A DNA stretch of 64,000 nt from JALYUM01 sp036688685 (GCF_036688685.1 NZ_JAQQPS010000025.1:18532-82531), one strand, 5' to 3'; shown: positions 53,980 through 63,584, counted from the stretch's first letter. Numbers and translations are program-made. Notes: generated by a model not told the origin, from the letters alone.

Positions 53980-54906
53980 TCACGCGACTTCGTGGCCGCG
54001 CGCGGCGCGCAGGATGGCGAACCAGTCCGCCCGGCTGAGCGTGAACGTGGTGCCGGCCACCGCGACGGCAATCGCTTCGATGCGCCCGCTACCGGTCAAC
54101 GGCAGCGGTTTGCTCGGCAACTGCATGATCCAGGCAAACACCACGCTGGCGAACGGTTGCCCGATCCGGTCGGCAATGCCCTTGATGACGTGGCGCAGCG
54201 CTTCAGTACGTGCATCGGTCGCCGTGAACAGGCGGCCGCCCGCGAGCGGCGACCAGATCATCGGAGACACGCCCAGGTCCTGCAAGCCATCGAAGGTTTC
54301 ATCGAACAGCGGGGCTGTCTCCAACGGCGAAAACTCCACTTGGTTAGTCACCAGTGCCGTGCGTCGGTTCAGCGATTCGAATTGATGGCGGCTAAAGTTC
54401 GATACCCCGAAGTGCAGTACCTTGCCGGCCCCGCGCAGGCGCATGAACGCTTCGGCGATGTCGTCGAAATCCATCAGGGGATCGGGACGGTGGATCAGCA
54501 GGAGATCGAGGTGGTCTGTGCTGAGCTGGCGCAGCGATTCTTCGGCCGACGCGACGATGTGGGCGGCGCTGGTGTCGTAATGTTGAATGCCATGCTGGGG
54601 CCGCGCCGGCGACACCAGCTTGATGCCGCATTTGCTCACCAGCTGGATGCGTTCGCGCAGCGACGGCTGGGCGCGCAATGCTTCACCGAACAGTCCTTCG
54701 GCGCTGTAGTTGCCGTAGATGTCGGCGTGGTCGAAACTGGTGACGCCCAGCGCCAGGCATTGTTCGATGAAGGCCACACGTTGCTCCACCGACATGCCCC
54801 AATCGCCGATGCGCCACATGCCGGCCACAATGCGTGACAGCGTGGGGCCGCCGGCGCGGGTGGTGACGAGGGGACAGCTTAAATCGGCGGGGAGGGTAGT
54901 GGTCAT
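53980..54906 (-). CDS. Aldo/keto reductase
   Basis: The 308-residue NADPH-dependent (beta/alpha)8 oxidoreductase has the catalytic Asp and Tyr in FDHADIYGNYSAEGLFG, the Lys in LVSKCGIK, and the His in LLLIHRPDPLMDFDD. FGVSNFSRHQF and SPLAGGRLF continue the family pattern of YdhF-like enzymes. The substrate is unknown. It is the first gene of a two-gene unit with the CsoR-like protein. Confidence 0.88.
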   Translation of the reverse strand: MTTTLPADLSCPLVTTRAGGPTLSRIVAGMWRIGDWGMSVEQRVAFIEQCLALGVTSFDHADIYGNYSAEGLFGEALRAQPSLRERIQLVSKCGIKLVSPARPQHGIQHYDTSAAHIVASAEESLRQLSTDHLDLLLIHRPDPLMDFDDIAEAFMRLRGAGKVLHFGVSNFSRHQFESLNRRTALVTNQVEFSPLETAPLFDETFDGLQDLGVSPMIWSPLAGGRLFTATDARTEALRHVIKGIADRIGQPFASVVFAWIMQLPSKPLPLTGSGRIEAIAVAVAGTTFTLSRADWFAILRAARGHEVA

Positions 54907-54963
54907 GCGCAAGCTTTCAAAAAGAAAAGGCGGCTCGCAAGCCGCCTGGAGAGTTACAACAAA

Positions 54964-56112
54964 TTACTTCACCATCAAACGCATCGAGTCCCAGCTACGG
55001 CCAAAGAACGATGCCGCCGGCACTTCTTCCAGTGCCACCACCGGCAACACCAGCAGCGGCTTGCCGTCGACCATCATTTTGAGCGTACCGACCTGGCCGT
55101 TCAGCGCCAGTGGCGCGACCAGCGGATCCTTGCGTTCAAGCACAGGTTTCAATTTGGCGGCGACGCCTTTCGGCACGGTCACCAGCACGTCTTGCGCGAA
55201 GCCGATCTTGACGGAAGGCTTGCTGCCTTTCCAGACTTCAGGCGTGGCGATAGGCTGGCCTTTGGCGTACAGCTTGACCGTATCGAAGTTCTGGAAGCCC
55301 CAATTGAGCAGCTTCTGGCTTTCCTGGGTGCGCACCGCGTCCGAGCTGGTGCCCAGCACGACCGAAATCAGGCGGCGCTCGCCCATGGTGCCATTCGGAC
55401 GGTGAGCAGAGGCAATCATGCAATAGCCGGCCGCTTCCGTGTGGCCAGTCTTCATGCCGTCGACGGTCGGGTCCAGCCACAGCAGGCGGTTGCGGTTCTG
55501 CTGGGTGATCTTGTTGTAGGTAAATTGCTTGACCGAGTCGATCTTGTAAAACTCGGGGAAGTCCTTGATGACGTGCGCGGCCAGAACCGACAAGTCATGT
55601 GCGGTCGAATAATTGTCCGGGCTCGGCAAACCGTGCGGATTCGCAAACTTGGTGTTTTTCAGGCCCATGCGCTGCGCTTCGCGGTTCATCAGCGTCACGA
55701 AGGTGCCTTCGTCGCCGGCGACGGCTTCGGCCAGTGCAACGGCAGCATCGTTACCCGATTGCACCATCAGGCCGTACAGCAAATCGTTGACTTTAACGGG
55801 CGTGGCCGGATCAATGAACATTTTCGAACTGCTGTTGTCGACCTTCCAGGCGCGCACCGAGACGTTGACCATCTGATCCACGGACAATTTTTTGTCCTGG
55901 ATAGCACGGAAGGTCACGTAGGCCGTCATGATCTTGGTCAGCGATGCCGGTTCGATGCGGGCGGCCGGGTCTTGTGCAGCAATGATCTGGCCACTGGTGG
56001 CGTCAAGCAGGAGCCACGATTTGGCGGCAATCGATGGTGCCGGGACGGTTTGTGCACCGGCAGCGGACATCACGAGGATACTGGCGGCCACAGCCGCTAA
56101 GAGTTTTTTCAT
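54964..56112 (-). CDS. dacC: D-alanyl-D-alanine carboxypeptidase (PBP5/6 family)
   Basis: The 382-residue penicillin-binding protein has a signal peptide (to about residue 21, MSAAGAQ). The SxxK active site is in ASLTKIMTAYV, SxN in SGNDAAVALAE and KTG in MKTGHTEAAGY. A PBP5-type C-terminal beta domain (VTVPKGVAAKLKPVL) and a short amphipathic end (FGRSWDSMRLMVK) follow. It removes the terminal D-Ala from peptidoglycan pentapeptides. The dacA versus dacC assignment is tentative. Confidence 0.92.
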   Translation of the reverse strand: MKKLLAAVAASILVMSAAGAQTVPAPSIAAKSWLLLDATSGQIIAAQDPAARIEPASLTKIMTAYVTFRAIQDKKLSVDQMVNVSVRAWKVDNSSSKMFIDPATPVKVNDLLYGLMVQSGNDAAVALAEAVAGDEGTFVTLMNREAQRMGLKNTKFANPHGLPSPDNYSTAHDLSVLAAHVIKDFPEFYKIDSVKQFTYNKITQQNRNRLLWLDPTVDGMKTGHTEAAGYCMIASAHRPNGTMGERRLISVVLGTSSDAVRTQESQKLLNWGFQNFDTVKLYAKGQPIATPEVWKGSKPSVKIGFAQDVLVTVPKGVAAKLKPVLERKDPLVAPLALNGQVGTLKMMVDGKPLLVLPVVALEEVPAASFFGRSWDSMRLMVK

Positions 56113-56204
56113 GGGAGGGGTGTCGTCAATCAAAGTGGTGGTGCGAGGCAATACACCGCGGCATTGCCTGTGAGAAGAGGGCTAATTATAGCCGCACGCC
56201 CGGC

Positions 56205-56846
56205 TTAGTTACGACGCCAAAGCTGCGTAACGAAATTTTTGATGTGGCCAAGTTTGCGGTGGAAAAAGTGGTCGGCGCCGGGAACCACGATCACGGGAAT
56301 ATCGAGCGGGCGGGCCCAGTCGAACACTTGCGTGAGTGTAATGGTGTCATCGACTTCACCATGGATCAGGATGGTGTCGGCGGGCACCGGCGGCATCGGC
56401 CATTTGCCGGCGGCGGTGCCGACCAGCACCAGGCGCTCGGCAGGACGGCCTTCGCTTTCCAGGCGCTGCTGCAGGCGTGCCTGCACAAAAGTGCCGAACG
56501 AAAAACCGGCCAGTGCGACCGGTAAATGGGGAAATTCGCTGACCATGTAGTCGTACATGATGAGCATGTCGTCGGTTTCGCCGATCCCCTCGTCGTACAC
56601 GCCTTCGGACGCGCCAACGCCGCGAAAATTGAAGCGCGCGACCACGTAGCCGAGCCCGACGAAGGTGCGCGCCAGTGCGTGGGCGACCTTGTTTTCCATG
56701 GTGCCGCCGTACAGCGGATGCGGGTGGGCGACCAGCGCGATACCGATCGGCACGGCATCGTCGTCCGGTGCGTCCAGCAGGCATTCCATTTTGCCGGCAT
56801 TGCCGTCGAGGGTAAATTGGCGCGAGTGTTTGTTCAGGACATTCAT
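56205..56846 (-). CDS. Alpha/beta hydrolase
   Basis: The 213-residue protein belongs to the short dienelactone-hydrolase-like group of alpha/beta hydrolases: AHPHPLYGGTMENKV, the nucleophile elbow GFSFGTF, the acidic residue in HGEVDDTITL, and the catalytic His in PGADHFFHRKLGHI. It lies 17 bases after the ferredoxin gene and was likely co-transcribed. The substrate is unknown. Confidence 0.85.
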   Translation of the reverse strand: MNVLNKHSRQFTLDGNAGKMECLLDAPDDDAVPIGIALVAHPHPLYGGTMENKVAHALARTFVGLGYVVARFNFRGVGASEGVYDEGIGETDDMLIMYDYMVSEFPHLPVALAGFSFGTFVQARLQQRLESEGRPAERLVLVGTAAGKWPMPPVPADTILIHGEVDDTITLTQVFDWARPLDIPVIVVPGADHFFHRKLGHIKNFVTQLWRRN

Positions 56847-56863
56847 ACGTATGCTGGGCTGAT

Positions 56864-57187
56864 TTAGATTTTGAGGCGGTCGACGATTTTGCCGCCAACG
56901 ATGTGGGTGTCGATGATGTCGTCGATGTCCTGGTTGTCGACATAGGTGTACCAGGTGCCCTGTGGATAGACGACCAGGACCGGGCCTTCTTCGCAGCGGT
57001 CCAGGCAGCCGGCCTGGTTGATGCGCACCTTGCCCGGGCCCGACAGGCCCAGTTCCTTGATGCGTTTCTTGGCGTGCTTCTGCGCGCCTTCCGCGTTGTG
57101 CTGGCCGCAGCTGGCGCGGCTGTTGTCTTCGCGCTGGTTCATGCAAAAAAACACGTGCTGCTGGAAGAATGGTTTGGCGTCGCTCAT
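56864..57187 (-). CDS. Thioredoxin-like [2Fe-2S] ferredoxin
   Basis: The 107-residue protein has the four cluster Cys in the spacing of the thioredoxin-fold ferredoxins: FFCMN, RASCGQ, and QAGCLDRCEEGP. The C-terminal part VVYPQGTWYTYV is also conserved. It probably carries electrons in the cytosol; its partner is unknown. Confidence 0.88.
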   Translation of the reverse strand: MSDAKPFFQQHVFFCMNQREDNSRASCGQHNAEGAQKHAKKRIKELGLSGPGKVRINQAGCLDRCEEGPVLVVYPQGTWYTYVDNQDIDDIIDTHIVGGKIVDRLKI

Positions 57188-57245
57188 GATGTTCTCGCTG
57201 AAGTCGGTAGATGGCCTCCATGATACCCGCAGCAACGCACCATGT

Positions 57246-58439
57246 TCAGTGACGATTGAGCTTGTGCGATGGCAGGACCAGGAACCAGAGGGCAAAGAAG
57301 GGCCACAGCAGCGACAGGAATTGCGCCGCGCCATTGAAGTTCAGGAATTTTCCCTGCACCCATCCTTGCAACGTGGAAATGAAATACGGATTGACCGGAA
57401 TCGTGTTGACCACCAACAGGCTCAGCACAAGTGTCACGACCGCCAGCCGTCGCTGCGCCACCTGCGGCGCGAACGCCAGGCCCGACAGCATGATGACGCC
57501 GATCAGGAAGCCGCCATTGGCGCCTGGCGTCATCCAGACGAAACCGTTATCGGGGCCGAACAAGAGTGATGTGGAAATGGTTTTGACGGTCAGCGCGGCG
57601 GCCAACAGCAAACCCATCAGTAAAAAGCGTGGCGCACCCCGACGTACCAGGCACAGCATCGTGAGGACGGCGCCAGTCATGCCGCAGGCGGTGATGATGG
57701 TCTCCGAGAGCCAGTATTGTTCGACGCTCATGCCGGCGCCGGGTCGCAGCAGGCTGACCAGGTCGATCGGCGTATCGAGCCAGAGCGACAGCCAGTCCGA
57801 CAGGATCGGCAGCACCTGGCCGTGGCCAAACAAATAGCCCTGCGGATACAGCTGGGCCACGGGCCACAGTGCGATCAGCACCAAACCCTGGCTGGCGTGC
57901 GAAGTGAACCAGCGCCGCCGCAGCGCGTACAGGCGGCTGTGGACCATCAGCGCGCGGGTGATGCGCACGCCGATCAGGGCGCCGATCAGGCCGCCGATGG
58001 AATTGGTCAACAGGTCCAGGTTTGATGGCACCCGGCTGGGGAGGTAAGTCTGCACCGCTTCCATGCTGCCCGCTACCAGGATGCCGCCCACGATGCCGAG
58101 CAGCAGCGCCCACATGCCGCGCACGCGCGGATACAAGGCCAGCACGATCAAGGCGCCGAGCGGCATATAGCCGACCACATTCACGCCGGCATCAAAACCG
58201 GTCCAATAGCGTTGCTTGACGAGATTCAGATAACTGAACGGGGACAGGCCGTTATCGTGCCAACCGGAAAACGGAAACCAGCTGGCATACACAATCAGCA
58301 GGAAGTAGGCGAGCAGGGCCGCACGCGCGACCGGCGAGCCGCGTGGCGCAATCGCCGCGGCCGGTCCCAGTGCGCCGGGATCGATTTTGCCGGGCGCCGG
58401 CTTCGGTCCGGCCGGGACCGGTGTGTCGTCCTGCGTCAT
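57246..58439 (-). CDS. VanZ family membrane protein
   Basis: The 397-residue polytopic protein has a VanZ-like N-terminal domain (LLAYFLLIVYASWFPFSGW, VNVVGYMPLGALIVLAL, PSNLDLLTNSIGGLIGALIG) and a further set of membrane helices. It is the last gene of the MCE transport operon, starting two bases after the lipoprotein gene stop. A role in lipid or envelope traffic is suggested only by context. Confidence 0.8.
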   Translation of the reverse strand: MTQDDTPVPAGPKPAPGKIDPGALGPAAAIAPRGSPVARAALLAYFLLIVYASWFPFSGWHDNGLSPFSYLNLVKQRYWTGFDAGVNVVGYMPLGALIVLALYPRVRGMWALLLGIVGGILVAGSMEAVQTYLPSRVPSNLDLLTNSIGGLIGALIGVRITRALMVHSRLYALRRRWFTSHASQGLVLIALWPVAQLYPQGYLFGHGQVLPILSDWLSLWLDTPIDLVSLLRPGAGMSVEQYWLSETIITACGMTGAVLTMLCLVRRGAPRFLLMGLLLAAALTVKTISTSLLFGPDNGFVWMTPGANGGFLIGVIMLSGLAFAPQVAQRRLAVVTLVLSLLVVNTIPVNPYFISTLQGWVQGKFLNFNGAAQFLSLLWPFFALWFLVLPSHKLNRH

Positions 58440-58441
58440 GC

Positions 58442-59068
58442 TTAGCGCGGCGGCAGCGCCGCCAGCCACGCCACGATATCGGCCGCGACCGCATCGGTGC
58501 TGGCAGCCAGGGCCGTGGCGCCGCCGCCGGCGTCGGCCGTGGCGGCCGGCGTCGTGCGGCGGAAACTTTTCTGGTCGACCAGCACGTGGCCCTCGAACAG
58601 CGACGCGCGCACGGCCACTTCGCCTTCGCTTTGCGCCGCATTGGTGAAGGTGTGGATGAAATCGTCGACATCCACGCGCAGGATGGAAACGCCGGTGGAA
58701 GCGTCAGCGGTCGACAGCACTTTGGCGCCGGCCTGGGCCAGGCGCGTCTTGAAGCGCTGGGTCACCATTTGCAGCGGCGTGGTGCTCCAGCGGCTGTTGG
58801 CATACGACCGCGCCTGCAGCGGATCGGCATAGTTCAGGCGATAAAAGATGCGTTCGCTGTCATACGATGCCGAGCCGGTCACATCGGTGACCACCAGCGA
58901 ATTGCGCAAGCCGGCTGGCGCCGCGCTGGCCGCCGCCGGCACGCGCGCAGGGCCGAAATCGTAGGTCGTGTTGGGCGTGCCCTTGCTCGAGGCACAGCCG
59001 GCCAGTTGCGCGGCGGTGGCGAGGGCGGCGACCATCATCAGGCGCTGCAGGTGTTTGTGTACGGTCAT
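58442..59068 (-). CDS. ABC-type transport auxiliary lipoprotein
   Basis: The 208-residue lipoprotein (AAQLAGCAS lipobox) belongs to the ABC-trans-aux family, related to PqiC, by its domain of about 160 residues (LVVTDVTGSASYDSERIFYR, YANSRWSTTPLQMVTQRF). It would form the outer-membrane-side partner of the MCE transporter. Confidence 0.85.
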   Translation of the reverse strand: MTVHKHLQRLMMVAALATAAQLAGCASSKGTPNTTYDFGPARVPAAASAAPAGLRNSLVVTDVTGSASYDSERIFYRLNYADPLQARSYANSRWSTTPLQMVTQRFKTRLAQAGAKVLSTADASTGVSILRVDVDDFIHTFTNAAQSEGEVAVRASLFEGHVLVDQKSFRRTTPAATADAGGGATALAASTDAVAADIVAWLAALPPR

Positions 59069-59079
59069 CGGATCGGTCC

Positions 59080-60039
59080 TCATTTGTTCGGGGCGACAAA
59101 GCCGGGTTCACCCGGCCCTGGCGTTGCGTTCGGTGCGCCGAACAGGATGCTTTGCGGCCGGTCAGTCAGCGAATTGGCCGTGCGCTTGACGGCGCGCAGC
59201 GACAACTTCGCTTCATCGGTCATGGCGGTCAGGTGCGGCAGCGTTTGCAGTTCCAGGTTGCTGGTCACGCCATCGACTGACGCGCTGACGCGGGTGAGCG
59301 TGCTGTTCAGGCGGTTAATGGCGCCGTCCGGCGCCTGCAGGCTGGCCGCCAGGTCTTCGTAACGCTTGGCGGCCGAGGCGACGTTGGTAGTCGCGCTGCC
59401 GAACGAGTCCAGGTCGCGGTCGAACTTGGCGGTGATGGCCGGTATGCGGGAAATGGTCGGCTCCAGCCGCGCGGGAATGGCGGCGAACGCTTCGGCGGCG
59501 TTGCCGATATTGTCGATAGCCTTGGTGATCTTGGCGGCGTTTTCGGGGTTCAGCATTTTATCGAGGCTGTCCGTTATATGCTCGGTGCGATTGAGGATGG
59601 CGAGACCGCGCTTTTCGATCTGATCGAGCAAGCCAGGACGCAGCGGAATGCGGGCCACCTGTTTTTCACTGCTGGGCAATAACGGCGAACCGGTGCTGTC
59701 ATCGTCCAGTTGAATGAACGCGATACCGGTGACGCCTTGATAGCCAAGCGACGCAAACGTCGTGGTGGTAATCGGCGAGCCGGTATCGACCGACAGTTTG
59801 ATGAGAATCTGGCCGGTGGCGCGCGGGTCGAACACGATCTCGTCGATGCGGCCCACTTCGAGGCCGCGATAACGCACTGCCGCCTGAGGATTCAGGCCGG
59901 GAATCGACTGGGTGGTCGCAATCTGGAATGGAATGCGTTCGGTGCGGTCGCGATTGAACCAGAGGCCTGCCAGAACGGCCGCCGCCAGCAATACCAGCGT
60001 AAAAATTCCTGTCATCAGGGCGTGTGATCTGTTTTCCAT
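59080..60039 (-). CDS. MCE/MlaD family lipid-binding protein
   Basis: The 319-residue protein has one N-terminal membrane anchor (ALMTGIFTLVLLAAAVLAGL) and an MCE domain (about 40-120, VRYRGLEVGRIDEIVFDP, ITTTTFASLGYQGVTGIAFI). A long helical region that forms hexameric needles or tunnels in related proteins follows. It carries lipids between membranes together with the permease and ATPase encoded just upstream. It overlaps the ATPase gene by one base. Confidence 0.92.
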   Translation of the reverse strand: MENRSHALMTGIFTLVLLAAAVLAGLWFNRDRTERIPFQIATTQSIPGLNPQAAVRYRGLEVGRIDEIVFDPRATGQILIKLSVDTGSPITTTTFASLGYQGVTGIAFIQLDDDSTGSPLLPSSEKQVARIPLRPGLLDQIEKRGLAILNRTEHITDSLDKMLNPENAAKITKAIDNIGNAAEAFAAIPARLEPTISRIPAITAKFDRDLDSFGSATTNVASAAKRYEDLAASLQAPDGAINRLNSTLTRVSASVDGVTSNLELQTLPHLTAMTDEAKLSLRAVKRTANSLTDRPQSILFGAPNATPGPGEPGFVAPNK

Positions 60040-60902
60040 TAATTCTCCGTATCCGTCCCGGCGTCGCGGTCGTCGAGTACTTCGAGTGCCCGTTGCCCGC
60101 GTTCGCCCAGGAAAAATTGTTTGATGAAGGGATGGTCCACCGCCAGCACCGCGCGGGTGGGGCCGATCGCGATCACGTGCTTGTCTGCCAGCACGGCGAT
60201 GCGCGAGGACAACGCAAACAGTGTGTCCAGATCGTGCGTCACCATCACCACCGTCAGTTTCAGTTCGCGGTGCAGGGTCTGGATCAGATCGACGAACGCG
60301 TCCGACAAATCGGGATCCAGGCCGGCGGTTGGTTCATCGAGGAACAGCAATTGCGGCTCCAGCGCCAGGGCACGGGCCAGCGCCGCGCGCTTGACCATGC
60401 CGCCGGATAAATCGGCCGGCATTTTGATCGCGTGTTCCATGCCCAGTCCGACCATGTCCATTTTCAGCATGACCGCGTCATAAATCACGTCTTCCGGCAG
60501 CGCGCGCAATTCGCGCAGCGGCAGCGCGATATTGTCGAACACGGACAAGGCCGAATACAGCGCGCCTTCCTGGAACAGCATGCCCCAGTGGTTGCGCATT
60601 TTCTGCAGCTGCTCGGCCTGGGCGCTGCTGATGTCGACGCCGAACACCCGCACTGTACCCTTGCTGGGCGTTTCGAGGCCCAGCATCTGGCGCAGCAGCA
60701 CCGTTTTTCCGGTACCGGAGCCGCCCACGATCGACAGGATCTCGCCCGCATAAATATCGAGGTTCAAATCCTGGTGCACCACCGTGCGGCCGAATTTGGT
60801 CCACAGTCCCTCGATTTGCACGACCACCTCGCCAACATCGCCTTCCGGCGTGCGGTTCAAGCTTTGGCTGCGGCGTTTCGGCTTCGGTTTTTCGCCGTCC
60901 AT
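60039..60902 (-). CDS. MCE-type ABC transporter ATP-binding protein
   Basis: The 287-residue ATPase has Walker A GGSGTGKTVLLRQ, signature LSGGMVKRAALARAL, Walker B LLFLDEPTAGLDP and H-loop MVTHDLDTL. The LSGGM and the Q-loop region LFQEGALYSALSVFDN are typical of MlaF/Mce ATPases. It energises the STAS-permease fusion encoded upstream, overlapping it by one to three bases. Confidence 0.94.
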   Translation of the reverse strand: MDGEKPKPKRRSQSLNRTPEGDVGEVVVQIEGLWTKFGRTVVHQDLNLDIYAGEILSIVGGSGTGKTVLLRQMLGLETPSKGTVRVFGVDISSAQAEQLQKMRNHWGMLFQEGALYSALSVFDNIALPLRELRALPEDVIYDAVMLKMDMVGLGMEHAIKMPADLSGGMVKRAALARALALEPQLLFLDEPTAGLDPDLSDAFVDLIQTLHRELKLTVVMVTHDLDTLFALSSRIAVLADKHVIAIGPTRAVLAVDHPFIKQFFLGERGQRALEVLDDRDAGTDTEN

Positions 60903-62035
60903 TAAAACCCCACGCCGTTAAAAATGATGGCAAACACGGCGTCGGCCAGGATCACGACGGTGATCGCGGTGACAACCGAGGTGGTCGTGCCTTTGCCCAG
61001 GCTTTCCGTATTCGGCTTGATGCGCAGGCCGAAATGGCACGACACCAGCGCAATCAGCACGCCAAAGGTAATGCCTTTTAATATGCCAATCACATAGTTA
61101 GCCAGCGGTACCGCATCCGGCAACTTTTGCAGGAAATAACGCCCCGATAAACCCAGTTCGACTTTGGCTGAAACCATACCGCCAATTAAGGCCATGGCGT
61201 CGGTCCACACGACCAGCAGCGGCATGGAGATTGCGAGCGCAATGACTTTCGGCAGGATCAGCCGGAAGCCGTGCGAGATTCCCATGACCAGCATCGCGTC
61301 GAGTTCCTGGGTGACGCGCATGACGCCCAGCTGCGCCGTGATTGACGAGCCGGAACGGCCCGCCACCAGAATCGCCGCCAGCAAGGGCCCCAGTTCGCGG
61401 ATCACGCTCATGCCAAGGATGTTCACCAGGTACATGTCGCCGCCAAACATGCGCAGCTGCTGCGCCGACAGGTAAGACAGCACCACGCCAATCAGGAAAC
61501 CGACCAGGGCGGTGACGCCCAGCGCCTGGAACCCGGCGTGATAAATATTCGCGGAAATTTCGCGCCACGGGCCCAAGGCCGGGCGCTTGATGAAGCGCCA
61601 GAAATCCTGGATCACCTGGCCAATCAACTTAATAAAGCCCTGCATGTGCTCGAAAAACACCAGCAGCGCAAAACCGAGCCGCATGACCAGGTTGACGCGT
61701 TTCGGCCTTGTGCGTGGCGGTTCTTTCTTGCCGGCTTCCTCGATGCGCTTGAACAGATCTTCCTGTTTCGGCGCCAAGGTCAGCTGGGCAGGACGCTTTT
61801 TGCCCCATGCATTCCAGAACAATTGCGCGCCGATGTGGTCCAGGCTGCTCACTTGCGACAAGTCCCAGGCGACGTCGGGCTGCTGCTTGAGCGCCTGCAA
61901 GTTGGCGTTCAAGCCTTTTAATATGCCCTTTTCAGAGAGGGCGTGGACTTGCCAGATGCCGCCGGCGACAGCCGACGGCGCCTGGCCGGCTTCGGATGGT
62001 TGGGTGGTTAATGTTGGCGCATTTTCAATCGGCAT
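60902..62035 (-). CDS. MlaE-type permease with N-terminal STAS domain
   Basis: The protein has 377 residues from ATG 62035. Residues ~20-105 are a STAS/MlaB-like domain (VAWDLSQVSSLDHIGAQLFW), so the MlaB function is fused here. The MlaE permease follows, with LVGFLIGVVLSYLSAQQL, LGPLLAAILVAGRSGSSITA, GVMRVTQELDAMLVMGI and a final hydrophobic helix. It is the first gene of the five-gene operon permease-ATPase-MCE-lipoprotein-VanZ. Confidence 0.92.
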   Translation of the reverse strand: MPIENAPTLTTQPSEAGQAPSAVAGGIWQVHALSEKGILKGLNANLQALKQQPDVAWDLSQVSSLDHIGAQLFWNAWGKKRPAQLTLAPKQEDLFKRIEEAGKKEPPRTRPKRVNLVMRLGFALLVFFEHMQGFIKLIGQVIQDFWRFIKRPALGPWREISANIYHAGFQALGVTALVGFLIGVVLSYLSAQQLRMFGGDMYLVNILGMSVIRELGPLLAAILVAGRSGSSITAQLGVMRVTQELDAMLVMGISHGFRLILPKVIALAISMPLLVVWTDAMALIGGMVSAKVELGLSGRYFLQKLPDAVPLANYVIGILKGITFGVLIALVSCHFGLRIKPNTESLGKGTTTSVVTAITVVILADAVFAIIFNGVGF

Positions 62036-62102
62036 TGCGCCAGTGTAAAAGAGAAACGATTCCTCTGCCACACGTCATCGTTGTAAACCAAATAACTTAT
62101 GG

Positions 62103-63584
62103 TTACGCGGCCAGATGGCGCGCCTGACGCATCGGTGCGACCACGGCCGGTTTGGCGGCCGGCGCATCGACGCGGCCGGCATAATCGCTGGCGACCAGGG
62201 CCACCGCTTCGTCTTTCGGCATGCCGCATACCTGTAGCCATTCGCGTACGAGGCCGGCGAGGCGGTCGAGGGCGATGCGGTGGGTCGCATCGGTGCGCGC
62301 ATAAATCCAGTCGGCGAACGACATGAAATTTTCGAACGGCGCCTTGCCCATGATGTACAGCACGGTATTGGCGAAGCGGCCCGAATTGGCCACCAGGTCC
62401 CAGTAGCGCGCGAAGCGCACCAGGCGCTGCATGGTTGGGAAATCGATATCGCGCGTACTCAGAACCGTGTAGGGCGGATACGGGTCGAATACCATCTTGA
62501 ATGCTTCGGTATGGCGGATGATCGGCGTGCCGCGCAGGCGTTTCAAGATGCCGAACTGGATTTCGTGCGGGCCGAGTGCGACCAGCTGGTCGAACCCGCG
62601 CGCAAAGCTGGCCACGTCTTCACCTGGCAAACCGGCGATCAAATCGACGTGCAAGTGGGCGTGGGAATGCTCCATCAGCCAGCGGATATTTTCGGCGGCC
62701 TTGGCATTGTCCTGGCGCCGGCTGACCAGCGCTTGCACTTCTGGATTGAAACTCTGGATGCCGATTTCGAATTGCAGCGCGCCGGGCGGGAACTGGGCGA
62801 TGCCGGCTTTCAGCGCATCGGGCAGGTGATCGGGCACCAGTTCAAAGTGGGCGTACACCGGATCGTCCGGGTTCGCCGCGATTTTATCGAGGAAGAACTG
62901 CATGATCTTCAGGCTGGTCTTCACATTCAGGTTGAATGTGCGGTCGACGAACTTGAACAGCCGCGCGCCGCGCGCATGCATGGTTTCCATCTGCGCCAGG
63001 AAATTGTCGAGCGGGAAGGGCCAGGCAGTCTTGTCGAGCGCCGACAGGCAGAATTCGCATTTGAACGGGCAGCCGCGCGAGGCCTCTACATATAAGGTGC
63101 GGTGCGCGATATCGCCATCACTATATAAAGAGTAAGGCAGGGCGATTTCCGCCATGGGTGGCTGCACGCCCGCATGGACTTTCATCAGCGGCTTGGGGCC
63201 ATTCAGGATGTCCGCGCACAGCTTGGGCAAGGTGACATCGCCCCAGCCGGTGACGACGTAATCAGCCAGCCGGACGATCTCTTGTCCATTGGTCTCGTGC
63301 GACACTTCCGGACCACCCAAAACGATGGCCACGTGCGGCGCCACCTGCTTGAGCATGGCCACGACGCGGGTCGTCTCCTCAACGTTCCATATATACACGC
63401 CGAATCCGACGATTCTTGGCGCGGCAGCCAGCAAGCGCTCCACCATCTCGGTCGTCTTCGCACCGATGACGAATTCCTGGATCGACGTCTGTTCTGTCAG
63501 CTCGCCCATATTGGCAAGCAAATAGCGCAGTCCCAGCGAAGCATGGGCGTAGCGGGCATTAAGCGTTGATAGAACGATAGTCAT
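62103..63584 (-). CDS. B12-binding domain radical SAM protein (DUF4080 type)
   Basis: The 493-residue protein has an N-terminal cobalamin-binding-like domain (about 1-140, RYAHASLGLRYLLANMGEL, VIVLGGPEVSHE variant AIVLGGPEVS). A radical SAM domain carries the CxxxCxxC cluster motif in ASRGCPFKCEFCLSA, and a C-terminal DUF4080-like part follows. The reaction is unknown. It is a single gene on the minus strand, divergent from the rRNA operon promoter region. Confidence 0.88.
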   Translation of the reverse strand: MTIVLSTLNARYAHASLGLRYLLANMGELTEQTSIQEFVIGAKTTEMVERLLAAAPRIVGFGVYIWNVEETTRVVAMLKQVAPHVAIVLGGPEVSHETNGQEIVRLADYVVTGWGDVTLPKLCADILNGPKPLMKVHAGVQPPMAEIALPYSLYSDGDIAHRTLYVEASRGCPFKCEFCLSALDKTAWPFPLDNFLAQMETMHARGARLFKFVDRTFNLNVKTSLKIMQFFLDKIAANPDDPVYAHFELVPDHLPDALKAGIAQFPPGALQFEIGIQSFNPEVQALVSRRQDNAKAAENIRWLMEHSHAHLHVDLIAGLPGEDVASFARGFDQLVALGPHEIQFGILKRLRGTPIIRHTEAFKMVFDPYPPYTVLSTRDIDFPTMQRLVRFARYWDLVANSGRFANTVLYIMGKAPFENFMSFADWIYARTDATHRIALDRLAGLVREWLQVCGMPKDEAVALVASDYAGRVDAPAAKPAVVAPMRQARHLAA

